A DNA stretch of 64,000 nt from Brevibacterium luteolum (GTDB taxonomy: Bacteria > Actinomycetota > Actinomycetes > Actinomycetales > Brevibacteriaceae): positions 310,001 through 374,000 of the forward strand of contig NZ_JABEMC010000001.1 of assembly GCF_013004595.1 (NCBI RefSeq). The letters are read 5' to 3'. The number at the start of each line of letters is the position of its first letter. Position 1 is the first letter of the stretch. The translations under genes were made by a program, and so were the position numbers. This document shows positions 35,683 to 43,062 of this stretch, in pieces. The notes beneath the pieces were generated by a model that worked only from the letters and a program-made list of their open reading frames with translations, had not been told where the DNA came from and ran no database searches.

Positions 35683-35719
35683 AGAGTATCAACCACTTTC
35701 CAGTTGGGCAAGTGGTTGA
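35683..35719 (-). promoter_or_regulatory. Promoter with overlapping inverted-repeat operator
   Basis: On the minus strand TTGCCC (35711-35706) and TACTCT (35688-35683) are exactly 17 bp apart. A perfect 10-bp inverted repeat, TCAACCACTT (35689-35698) and AAGTGGTTGA (35710-35719), brackets the spacer and covers the -35. This is the expected position for a repressor operator, most simply bound by the winged-helix regulator of the same operon. Confidence 0.65.
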
Positions 35720-35745
35720 GGTGGGGGAATCTGTTCGGCTGCGCC

Positions 35746-36588
35746 TCAGCGCTGTGTGGCGTCCTCTTCTGCATCGTGGCGCCGACGGCGAGCCACAAGC
35801 AGCGCGGTGATGCCGGCGCCGATCGTCACCAGCCCTGCCGCCAGGAGCAGCAGCGTCTCCGCTCCGGTGCGCGGCAACGGTGCCCAGCGGTCGGCCTCGT
35901 CATCGCGCGGCGGGCTGCGATCGCCGTCCTCGGAGTCGCTCTCAGGTCCCGGCGAGGTGGTCGAGGCGGACGGATCCGGCCCGGGCTCATCGCTCGGGTC
36001 CGCACTCGGGTCAGGGTTCGGGTCAGGGCTCGGCTCAGACGTCGGCGGCGGATCGGGATCGTCTTCGCCGCTGAGCTGGAGAACGAGATCGAGATCGAGG
36101 TACCGCGACTGCGTCGCATTCGGCGCCGAGAACGGCAGCACGGCCTCGGTGTCGAGGCGGGCGGTAGCCTGCGGGGCGAGCTCGCCGAGGTCGACTGTCA
36201 GAGGTTCGGCACGCAGCTGGCGGACGGTCGCAGAGCTCCCGTTCATGCCCACGGCGAGTACATCGTCGATCGCTGCCGTGTCCGCCGGCCCGATCCAGCG
36301 CATCTGCACGCGAACGGCGATCGGCACATCGGTGGCATTCCTCAGCCACACCGTGTCGTCGACACGGTCACCGGGGGAGAGGCGGTCGACGCTGTCGAAC
36401 AGCTGCCGGGGCAGCTGCGGCGCCCAGTGCTCACCGTCGACGGAGACGTCGATGGGAGCCGCCGCCGAGGCGGTGGTCGCCGTGGCAGGCAGCACGCCCA
36501 GGGTGAGAGCGAGGGCTGCGAGGGCGGCCAGCAGGGCGCGTGCGACTCGGCGCGCGGGGGCGTGCTGTAAGGCGGAGGTCTCAAGCAT
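35746..36588 (-). CDS. LPXTG-anchored surface protein of the SipW/TasA-like cluster
   Basis: 280 residues. Signal peptide (basic start, hydrophobic core about 15-35, TTASAAA cleavage region), then a beta-rich domain of about 140 residues starting APIDVSVDGEHW. An Asp/Pro/Ser repeat stalk (PDPNPDPSADPSDEPG) follows, then the sortase signal LPRTG at 238-242, a membrane helix and an RRRR tail. The start overlaps the signal-peptidase stop by 8 nt, with GGAGGT 8 nt upstream. Last gene of the cluster; it would fix the structure to peptidoglycan. No sortase gene is in the window. Confidence 0.85.
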   Translation of the reverse strand: MLETSALQHAPARRVARALLAALAALALTLGVLPATATTASAAAPIDVSVDGEHWAPQLPRQLFDSVDRLSPGDRVDDTVWLRNATDVPIAVRVQMRWIGPADTAAIDDVLAVGMNGSSATVRQLRAEPLTVDLGELAPQATARLDTEAVLPFSAPNATQSRYLDLDLVLQLSGEDDPDPPPTSEPSPDPNPDPSADPSDEPGPDPSASTTSPGPESDSEDGDRSPPRDDEADRWAPLPRTGAETLLLLAAGLVTIGAGITALLVARRRRHDAEEDATQR

Positions 36589-37165
36589 CAGTGCGCACCT
36601 CCTCGGCGTCGGGGGAGTGCTCCTCGGGTGCGGTCTCATCCTCGGAATCCGGGCGGCGTCGCACGCGGTCGCGGCCGGCGAGCAGCAGCTGCCAGATCGC
36701 GTAGCCGATGAGCGTCAGGCCGATGACGGTGATCGCAGCGATCTTCGTCGACCCGTCGATGCCGAGCGCGATGTGTCCGACGTAGGGGAGGTGGTAGACG
36801 ACGACGCCGCGGATCTGCTTGGGCAGCACCGCCTCCGGGTCGGGCGCGTTGTTGGCATCACCCTGGGTGGTGAAGGACTTCTCGCCGGCTCCGTTGACAC
36901 CGATGCCGGTGACCCGGTGCGTGACGAGCGTGTCGTCATCAGGGTTGGGCATGAACGTGATGACATCGCCGACGGAGACCTCGGACGCGCCCTCGACCGG
37001 TTTGACGTAGACCTGCGAACCCGGCGGGATCGCAGGCTCCATCGACCCAGTCAGCACCGTCAGCGGCACCCACCCCATGAGGCGGGGGACGACGACCATC
37101 GCCAGCAGCAGGGCGGTGAGGGCCCCGGCGACGATCCACAGCAGCCATCTCAGGAGGGTGCGCAT
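36581..37165 (-). CDS. sipW: Signal peptidase I, ER/SipW type
   Basis: 194 residues. An N-terminal membrane anchor (about 7-27), catalytic Ser41 in TVLTGSMEPAIPPGS, and the VGDVITF box. His83 in LVTHRVTGIG replaces the lysine of ordinary bacterial enzymes, the Ser/His arrangement of SipW and eukaryotic-type peptidases. A second hydrophobic helix lies near residue 150, with an acidic tail. It overlaps the preceding gene by 1 nt (TGATG). It likely cleaves the three exported proteins encoded immediately upstream. Confidence 0.93.
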   Translation of the reverse strand: MRTLLRWLLWIVAGALTALLLAMVVVPRLMGWVPLTVLTGSMEPAIPPGSQVYVKPVEGASEVSVGDVITFMPNPDDDTLVTHRVTGIGVNGAGEKSFTTQGDANNAPDPEAVLPKQIRGVVVYHLPYVGHIALGIDGSTKIAAITVIGLTLIGYAIWQLLLAGRDRVRRRPDSEDETAPEEHSPDAEEVRTDA

Positions 37166-38382
37166 CACCACTCCTCGCTCGGCATGTTCGGGTCGCCGGT
37201 GAGGTTGTTCGGCGGGACGATATTGCGCTCGCAGAAGTTGTTCTGCTTACCGGTGAGGCCGTCCCAGGACACGGTCCAGCCCTGGGAGATGACGAAGGTC
37301 GTCTGCTGGGTGTCGTTCATGACGCCGACGATGGCGAAATCGCGGTAGGCCGGGACGCCGTTGCCACCGGGACCGCGGATGATGCCGCGTTCGACGAACA
37401 CCTGGCGCTGATCCTCCGGGATGTTGCCGTTGGGGAACCGCTCGGCCAAGGGATTATCGGTCTTGCGCAGGACGGCCGAGTCGGTGATCTTCGCCCAGCT
37501 TCCGCCGGTCGGGCGTGACCAGACCTCCCACCGGGCGATGATGTGCGCCGAGGATGCCATCGACGTGCTCGCCGGCCATTCCCATGCCAGCTTCATATAG
37601 CCGGAGGTCGTGCGCTGCTGGCCGCGCTCGCAGCCCAGGGCGGCGCCGTTGACGCTCGTGACCTCCGGTGACGGAATCAGCTGGGGCATCGCCACGCGGT
37701 AGAGGCTGGTGATGTGCGCGCTCTCCGTGCCGTCGGTCGAGAGCTTCTCGACTGCTTCGACCTCGGTTGCGGCCTTGATGCCGGCGCCGGCGAAACGGCG
37801 CAGCAGCACCTCGCGCTCTTCCGTGGTCTCAGATGGCACGCCGAGGTCGACGCGCATGCACAGCAGTCGCGTCTCACCCGGCGGCAGCGTGAACCGTGCG
37901 TCGCCGGTGAGCGGAGTGTAGACACCGTCGGCAGGAGCCGAGGTGCCGGTCTGCTTCACTGTCCACACCGTTTCGTGGCCGGTGCTGTGACATGAGGTCT
38001 CCCCGTGCGGAGCCAGCGTGTAGACGATGCGGGAGTTGCGGATCGGGTCGAGGTAGATGTCCGGCGCGGTCGAACCGTAGCTGTAGCGGTTCGCCAGCGT
38101 CGTGCGCGTGATGTGCATCGTCCGTGCCAGGGTCTGCGAATGATTCGTCACCCTGATGCCCGGGTGGTTCCAGGTCGGCGGATCGGCCGGATCCGGATTG
38201 TCGGTGGAGTCGGGCTGATCCGCGAAGTCGAAGGTGTACTCATCGGCGGTCGCGCTCACCTGATCGGTGGTGAGCTCGTCATACCACCGCGCCAGTGTGG
38301 CGCCGGTGGGAGCGATGAACACGGCGATGAAGACGAGGAGCACTGCCGCGATGGACAGAGGGGTGATCCATGTGCGTCTCAC
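37165..38382 (-). CDS. Large exported protein with SipW-dependent-type signal
   Basis: 405 residues. A hydrophobic N-terminal helix (about 6-29) ends in TGATLARWYDE, matching the KWY-type end of the other two exported proteins. The rest is extracytoplasmic, strand-rich, with a few cysteines and no recognisable enzyme motif. GTG 38382 has AAGGAG 7 nt upstream. It differs from its two smaller neighbours by a long C-terminal part (about 200 residues) around ARWEVWSRPTGGSW that resembles a fibronectin-like strand pattern. Its function is inferred only from the cluster. Confidence 0.75.
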   Translation of the reverse strand: MRRTWITPLSIAAVLLVFIAVFIAPTGATLARWYDELTTDQVSATADEYTFDFADQPDSTDNPDPADPPTWNHPGIRVTNHSQTLARTMHITRTTLANRYSYGSTAPDIYLDPIRNSRIVYTLAPHGETSCHSTGHETVWTVKQTGTSAPADGVYTPLTGDARFTLPPGETRLLCMRVDLGVPSETTEEREVLLRRFAGAGIKAATEVEAVEKLSTDGTESAHITSLYRVAMPQLIPSPEVTSVNGAALGCERGQQRTTSGYMKLAWEWPASTSMASSAHIIARWEVWSRPTGGSWAKITDSAVLRKTDNPLAERFPNGNIPEDQRQVFVERGIIRGPGGNGVPAYRDFAIVGVMNDTQQTTFVISQGWTVSWDGLTGKQNNFCERNIVPPNNLTGDPNMPSEEW

Positions 38383-38429
38383 GGTTGTGCTCCTTTCATC
38401 TCCTGCGGTGCCGGCCCAGCGGGACCGGA

Positions 38430-39053
38430 CTAGGGCGTCACCTGGCGTACGCTGACGGTCAGGGCGCCAAGGTCGATGCTGTTCGCCTCGAATGAAGCAG
38501 GCCACTTCTCCGGTGTCGTCACGGTCGTGCGCACCAGCCATACTGCGGTCCTGGCCTCATCCGGGTCGCTTCCGCTGATCGCCACCGGTTCGTTCACCGG
38601 CTGGCCGTCGCGGAGGAATTCCGAGCGTGCGGTCGTTCCGGCCGGCAGTTCGTTCGTCGCGCTGCTGCGGTCGATCTGCACCTCGGCTTCCAGGTTCGTG
38701 CCCTCGCCGGCGGCGTGGAAGCTCTCCTCGATGAGCAGCTGGTCGCCGGGCAGCAGCAGCTGCCCTTCGAGTTCAGCTGCCGTGAGTTCACGGCACGCCG
38801 CGAACCCGCTCGGTGTCGTGCATGCGGTGCCGCCGGTGAAGGTCCGCTGATCTTCGGGAAAGCGGCTGTGCAGCTGCACCGGAGCGGTGGAGCCGGCCTC
38901 AAGCGTGAGCGAGCCGGAGGAGATCTGGGTATCCGGCAGGGTGGTCTCTTCGTACCACTTCGCCAGGGTGACGCCGGTCGAGGACAGGAGGACCAGTCCC
39001 AGACCGGCGGCCACCCCGGCTGCCGCTACCCGTCGCACGGAGGCAACGGTCAT
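38430..39053 (-). CDS. Exported TasA/camelysin-like protein with SipW-dependent-type signal
   Basis: 207 residues. A hydrophobic helix (about 9-30) is followed by GVTLAKWYEET and then a beta-rich secreted domain that opens ISSGSLTLEAG. This is the pattern of actinobacterial alternate-signal exported proteins. It starts 5 nt after the preceding stop with no clear Shine-Dalgarno, so it is probably translated by re-initiation. A single disulfide is possible (two Cys, about residues 66 and 75). Likely a minor fibre or matrix subunit. Confidence 0.8.
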   Translation of the reverse strand: MTVASVRRVAAAGVAAGLGLVLLSSTGVTLAKWYEETTLPDTQISSGSLTLEAGSTAPVQLHSRFPEDQRTFTGGTACTTPSGFAACRELTAAELEGQLLLPGDQLLIEESFHAAGEGTNLEAEVQIDRSSATNELPAGTTARSEFLRDGQPVNEPVAISGSDPDEARTAVWLVRTTVTTPEKWPASFEANSIDLGALTVSVRQVTP

Positions 39054-39057
39054 CAGA

Positions 39058-39639
39058 TCAGGGGTTGTCGTTCTGATCGAGTTCGATCTTGATCTCGGAG
39101 AGGTTGACGGTTCCGTCCTCGCCACGGTCGCCCCACCAGTTGGACTTGTCTTCGGCCGGATCTTCGCCATCAGCCGTCAATGGGAACGTCAGCTCGACGG
39201 ACACCGGGATCGCGGCAGTGTCGCCGGGTCTGACGGTCTGCTCGGTCTCGGTGCCGTTACCGACAACGGTCGTGACCTCGACGATATTGGCAAGATCGCC
39301 GGTGACGGTGCCTGTGGTGTTGACCTTCAGTGTGGCGACGAGGTTGTCGCCTTCGAGGTCAGGGGTGACGTTTGCGGTGTAGCGCAGTCTGTCACCGGGC
39401 ACCATCTTGAACTGGGCCTCATCGATGGTCTGACCGCTGTTGAGGTCGGTCCACTGGGCTCCGTCGACAGTCATGTTCAGGTGACCTGACTGCAGGCTGC
39501 TTTCGCCGATCGAGGCCTCTTCGTACCACTTGGCGAAGGTGGTGCCGAGTCCGGCGAGCAGGGCCACACCGAGGGCACCGGCTGCGGCTGCCTTGACGGC
39601 ACGACGATTGGGCTTCTTCTGCGTTGGCGTTTCGGTCAT
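39058..39639 (-). CDS. Exported TasA-like major subunit candidate with SipW-dependent-type signal
   Basis: 193 residues. Basic N-terminus, hydrophobic helix (about 14-35), then TTFAKWYEEASIG. A cysteine-free, Thr/Asp-rich domain follows: SSLQSGHLNMTVDG, MVPGDRLRYTANV and many valine/threonine strands. The fold pattern and the K-W-Y motif after the helix are those of TasA/camelysin-type secreted proteins. As first gene of the cluster it is probably the most highly expressed. ATG 39639 has GAGGAA 10 nt upstream; an in-frame GTG lies at 39657. Confidence 0.82.
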   Translation of the reverse strand: MTETPTQKKPNRRAVKAAAAGALGVALLAGLGTTFAKWYEEASIGESSLQSGHLNMTVDGAQWTDLNSGQTIDEAQFKMVPGDRLRYTANVTPDLEGDNLVATLKVNTTGTVTGDLANIVEVTTVVGNGTETEQTVRPGDTAAIPVSVELTFPLTADGEDPAEDKSNWWGDRGEDGTVNLSEIKIELDQNDNP

Positions 39640-40162
39640 GAGAGATCCGTTCCTCACGTGGGTTGTTTTGCGGCATGCTTCAGTGGCTGTGCGCCTTGGA
39701 AGTGGCCCAGGCGCCAGCGTGGAGCAGGCTCAAGTTTATGTGAATTTGAAGATATAAACAATTCAATTCGACAGAGATGCCTGTATAGTATCTGTATACA
39801 GTCGCATCTGCGGACACATTTATGAATGCATACTTGAGCCATGCACTGCTGCACAGTAACAGCAGGTGAGTGGTTAGTGGGCGGTTAGCTGACGCATGTG
39901 CAAATCCTGCGTAGAGGGCTCACGCGAGATGAATGTGAGCTGAATGCACCTCATAGAAGTGATGAACACCTCATGGCTGCACGCTTCTGCGGGGCAGACG
40001 CGAGTGCCTTTGCAGATGCGGAGGGCTCGCCTCGCCGTCCACTCGTCGCCGAACCGGTGCCCATCCGTCTCCGTCGCGCGAACTTCAGACATCAACGGGG
40101 TTCGCTGTCTCTGCCGTGCGAACAGTCAGCGTGGGGCAGGAGGTGTCGGCTAGCCTGGAACC
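39640..40162. promoter_or_regulatory. AT-rich control region between the exported-protein cluster and glutaminase
   Basis: No gene is seen in 520 bases. The segment 39730-39835 is far more AT-rich than its surroundings. It contains CTGTATA twice at 11-bp spacing, the second inside a perfect palindrome CTGTATACAG (39792-39801). A near-inverted pair GAATTTGAA / TTCAATTC lies at 39741-39769. It most likely drives the minus-strand cluster; exact -10/-35 boxes could not be assigned. Confidence 0.55.
40151..40156 (+). promoter_or_regulatory. -10 hexamer TAGCCT for the glutaminase gene (leaderless)
   Basis: TAGCCT ends 6 nt before the ATG at 40163. Confidence 0.45.
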
Positions 40163-41956
40163 ATGCAATCGCCCATTCAGCAGTACCTCGACTCCGTGCA
40201 CGAGCGTCTCTTCGATGTCCACGGCGGTGAACAGCCGCAGAACAACCCCTCTCTCGCCGAGGCCGGCCCTGATCTGTGCGGCCTGGCGATGACAACCGCT
40301 GACGGATACACCTACACCTCCGGTGACGCCGAGGTGCCCTTCAGTATGCAGTCGATCTCCAAAGTGTTCTGCTACGCCATCGCGCTGCAGGACCGCGGCT
40401 TCCGGTTCATGGACGCGAAGATCGACGTCGAGCCCTCCGGCTCCTCGTTCAAGGACCTCTCCAGTGAGGCCAACACCGGCAGGCCGAAGAACCCGCTCAT
40501 CAACATCGGTGCGATTGCGGCAACCGCGCAGATTCTGCCGGACTCCGACGGCGAGGTCTTCGACAAGATCCTGCGCGTCATGTCCGACTGCGCTGCCCGG
40601 GACCTCGAAGTCGACGAGGTCTCATATGAGGCGGATCGCGACGGCGGCATGCACAACCGCGCGCTGTCATGGTTCCTTGCCTCATGGGGCATCATCGACG
40701 GCGACCCGCTGCCGGCCTTCGACGACTACAGTCGCCAGTGCGCCATCCTCACCAGCGCGAAGGACCTGTCGATCATGTCCGCGACGCTGACCAACCTCGG
40801 CGTCAACCCGGTCACCGGCAAGCGCGTGTTCTCCCGCCAGGTCGCCCAGCGGGTGCTGTCGGTCATGCTCACCTGCGGCATGTACGACGACTCCGGTGAC
40901 TGGGTGTCCTCGGTCGGCATGCCGGCCAAGAGCGGCGTCGGCGGCGGCATCATCTCCGCTCTGCCCGGCCAGCTCGGCATCGCCACCTACGCTCCGCCGC
41001 TCGACCAGCACGGTTCGAGCGTGCGCGGTCTGGCCGCCCACCGGATCCTCTCCCGCGACCTGGAGCTGCACTTCGTGCGCACCTCTAAGGCCGGCCTGTC
41101 GACGATCCGCACGCACGACACCATCGACCATGTGCCCTCGACGACCCGTCGTCCGGAAGCCGCCGAGGCGGTCCTCACCGAATACGGCGAGCGCGCCCAC
41201 GTGCTCGAAGTCATGGGCGACCTGCTGTTCTCCGGCATCGAAGTGCTTTCCCGTGAGGTCGCCACATTCGACAAGAACACCGTCTGCGTCGTCGTCGACC
41301 TCTCGCGTGCCGATCACATCGCCGAGGTCTCAGTCAAGGCGATCTCGCGGCTGGCCGCCGCCCTCGCCGACGTCGACACCTCCCTCGGTCTCGTCGACCC
41401 GTTCGACCGGCTGGCGAACCTTCTGGTGCCCGTCGACATGCAGGTCGAGATCTTCGAGGACCGCAACGATGCCCTGTCATGGGCCGAGGATCAGATTCTC
41501 CGCGAGTACGGCGACGAGGACTGCTTCCCCGACGAGGCGATCTCCACTCCAGTGCTGCTCGAAGGCATCGACGAGAAGATCCGTGAGAAGGTCGTCAGCC
41601 TGCTCAAGCGCGAGGAGTACGACACCGGCGATATCGTCCGCAAGGTCGGTGACGAGTTCGACGGCATTCGGTTCATCGTCTCCGGCGAGGTGCACACGCT
41701 CAATCCTGAGGATGAGGGCGGCGACGTCAACGCGCAGCTCGTCGCCGGCATGTCCTTCGGTGAGCTCGCCCTCAATGAGACCTACCATCAGCCCTTCGAT
41801 GTCCGCGTCGCTGAGCCGACCGTCGTCGAACTGCTGTCGAAGTCCGCGATCGAGAAGCTGGAGAAGTCGGATCCGGAAGCCGCGGCCATGCTGTGGCGTG
41901 CGATCGCGGTCGAAGGCTACATCCGCCTCGGGCAGGTCATGCGAGGAGTCAACTGA
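40163..41956 (+). CDS. glsA: Three-domain glutaminase (glutaminase-STAS-cNMP-like)
   Basis: 597 residues. Residues 1 to about 310 are a serine-dependent glutaminase with the catalytic Ser64-x-x-Lys67 (SMQSISKVF), NPLINIGAI and SGVGGGIIS. Residues about 345-440 form a STAS domain. Residues about 465-590 form a Crp-like cyclic-nucleotide-binding fold with MSFGELALNE. The usual phosphate-contacting PRxAT segment is replaced by HQPFDVRVAE, so cAMP binding is doubtful. It hydrolyses glutamine to glutamate and ammonia, and the added domains suggest allosteric or membrane-linked control. The stop overlaps the next start (TGATG). Confidence 0.93.
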   Translation: MQSPIQQYLDSVHERLFDVHGGEQPQNNPSLAEAGPDLCGLAMTTADGYTYTSGDAEVPFSMQSISKVFCYAIALQDRGFRFMDAKIDVEPSGSSFKDLSSEANTGRPKNPLINIGAIAATAQILPDSDGEVFDKILRVMSDCAARDLEVDEVSYEADRDGGMHNRALSWFLASWGIIDGDPLPAFDDYSRQCAILTSAKDLSIMSATLTNLGVNPVTGKRVFSRQVAQRVLSVMLTCGMYDDSGDWVSSVGMPAKSGVGGGIISALPGQLGIATYAPPLDQHGSSVRGLAAHRILSRDLELHFVRTSKAGLSTIRTHDTIDHVPSTTRRPEAAEAVLTEYGERAHVLEVMGDLLFSGIEVLSREVATFDKNTVCVVVDLSRADHIAEVSVKAISRLAAALADVDTSLGLVDPFDRLANLLVPVDMQVEIFEDRNDALSWAEDQILREYGDEDCFPDEAISTPVLLEGIDEKIREKVVSLLKREEYDTGDIVRKVGDEFDGIRFIVSGEVHTLNPEDEGGDVNAQLVAGMSFGELALNETYHQPFDVRVAEPTVVELLSKSAIEKLEKSDPEAAAMLWRAIAVEGYIRLGQVMRGVN

Positions 41957-42748
41957 TGCTCGAGGCGTTCCTCGCCGACCACGGGTACCCGCACACCCCC
42001 GGCGGGGAGCACAAGCCGTGGGTCATCGCCCACCGCGGCTACTCGGGAGTCGCACCGGAGAACACCCTCGTCGCCATCGAAGCCGCCCGGGTGCTCGGAT
42101 CCGACTGGATCGAGATCGACATCGGGATCAGTGCCGACGGGACCCCGATCGTGCTGCACGATACGACCCTGAACCGCACCACCTGCGACGGGAACCGCAG
42201 CGCAGATGAGCGACGAGCGGATCTCACTGGCCGATGCCGGCTCGTGGCTGGGCCCGGGCTTCATCGGCCAGCGGGTGCCGAAGCTGCGCACCGTGCTCGC
42301 CAACCTCGCAGACTTCGACGGCAACCTGCTCTTGGAGTTCAAAGACGACTGGTCGCCAGGTGCGATCGCGCAGGTCGCTGACGACATCATGGCCACCGGG
42401 ATGGCTGACCGGATGATCCTGCAGAGCTTCTCTCCCGCAACGCTCACGGCCGTGCGCGACCTCATCCCCATGGTTGCCCGCGGGCTGCTGCGCATGGTTC
42501 CACGGCCGGAGGACAAGACGCTGGCCTCGGATCTCGATGTGACCTTCTACAACCCGTCGCGGCGCGGCTTCTTCCTCCGGCAGGCGCTGCTGGAGGAGTT
42601 CATGGCCGAGGGCTACGGATGCCTTGTGTGGACGTCGAATGTGCCTGCCGACTGGGAGCGCCTCATGGCCGCTGGAGTGCACGGCATCATCACTGATCAC
42701 CCGGGCCGTCTGCAGGGCTATCTGAGCGCCAAATACGACGCTGATTGA
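41956..42748 (+). pseudogene. Glycerophosphodiester phosphodiesterase split by a frameshift
   Basis: The frame opening at ATG 41956 encodes the first part of a GDPD enzyme: VIAHRGYSGVAPENTL, EIDIGISADG, VLHDTTLNRTT. After residue 82 or so it continues into an unrelated tail. From about 42200 the next frame (open to 42748) carries the rest: ISLADAGSWLGPGF, LLLEFKD, LQSFSP, VHGIITDHPG. Removing one base in the CGCAGCGCAG direct repeat at 42196-42205 restores a normal protein of about 263 residues. Either a recent inactivation or a sequence error; all catalytic motifs are otherwise intact. Confidence 0.85.
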
Positions 42749-42765
42749 GCACCCCGGAGCTGATT

Positions 42766-42793
42766 TTGCCCGCGGCTGGAAAGTGTGTATAGT
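42766..42793 (+). promoter_or_regulatory. Promoter of the tRNA-Thr/tRNA-Met unit
   Basis: TTGCCC (42766-42771) and TATAGT (42788-42793) with a 16-bp spacer, ending 11 bp before tRNA-Thr. Confidence 0.7.
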
Positions 42794-42804
42794 GTTTTCT
42801 CGTT

Positions 42805-42877
42805 GCCCCGATAGCTCAGTCGGCAGAGCATCTCCATGGTAAGGAGAAGGTCAAGGGTTCGATTCCCTTTCGGGGCT
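42805..42877 (+). tRNA. tRNA-Thr (GGT)
   Basis: 73-nt cloverleaf, acceptor GCCCCGA/TCGGGGC, anticodon stem TCTCC/GGAGA around the loop ATGGTAA (anticodon GGT), T-loop TTCGATT. CCA is not encoded. Confidence 0.95.
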
Positions 42878-42903
42878 CTCGTGCCGCTCAAAAGCGGTAC
42901 TGC

Positions 42904-42980
42904 GGCGGGGTAGCTCAGGTGGTTAGAGCGCACGACTCATAATCGTGAGGTCGCGGGATCGAGCCCCGCCCCCGCTACCA
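42904..42980 (+). tRNA. tRNA-Met (CAT), elongator type
   Basis: 77 nt including an encoded CCA. Acceptor GGCGGGG/CCCCGCT (G-U at the end), anticodon stem CACGA/TCGTG around CTCATAA (anticodon CAT). It lacks the three G-C pairs of initiator tRNA. A tRNA-Ile with lysidine-modified CAT cannot be fully excluded. Confidence 0.9.
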
Positions 42981-42988
42981 CTGAAGCA

Positions 42989-43016
42989 GAACCCTCACCC
43001 GCCGGGTGGGGGTTCT
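42989..43016 (+). terminator. Terminator after tRNA-Met
   Basis: Stem AGAACCCTCACCC paired with GGGTGGGGGTTCT (one G-T pair), loop GCC, then CCTCATT. Confidence 0.6.
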
Positions 43017-43062
43017 CCTCATTGCGCCAGGTTTCCTTCCTGCAGTCGCTCTACCGCCGGGC

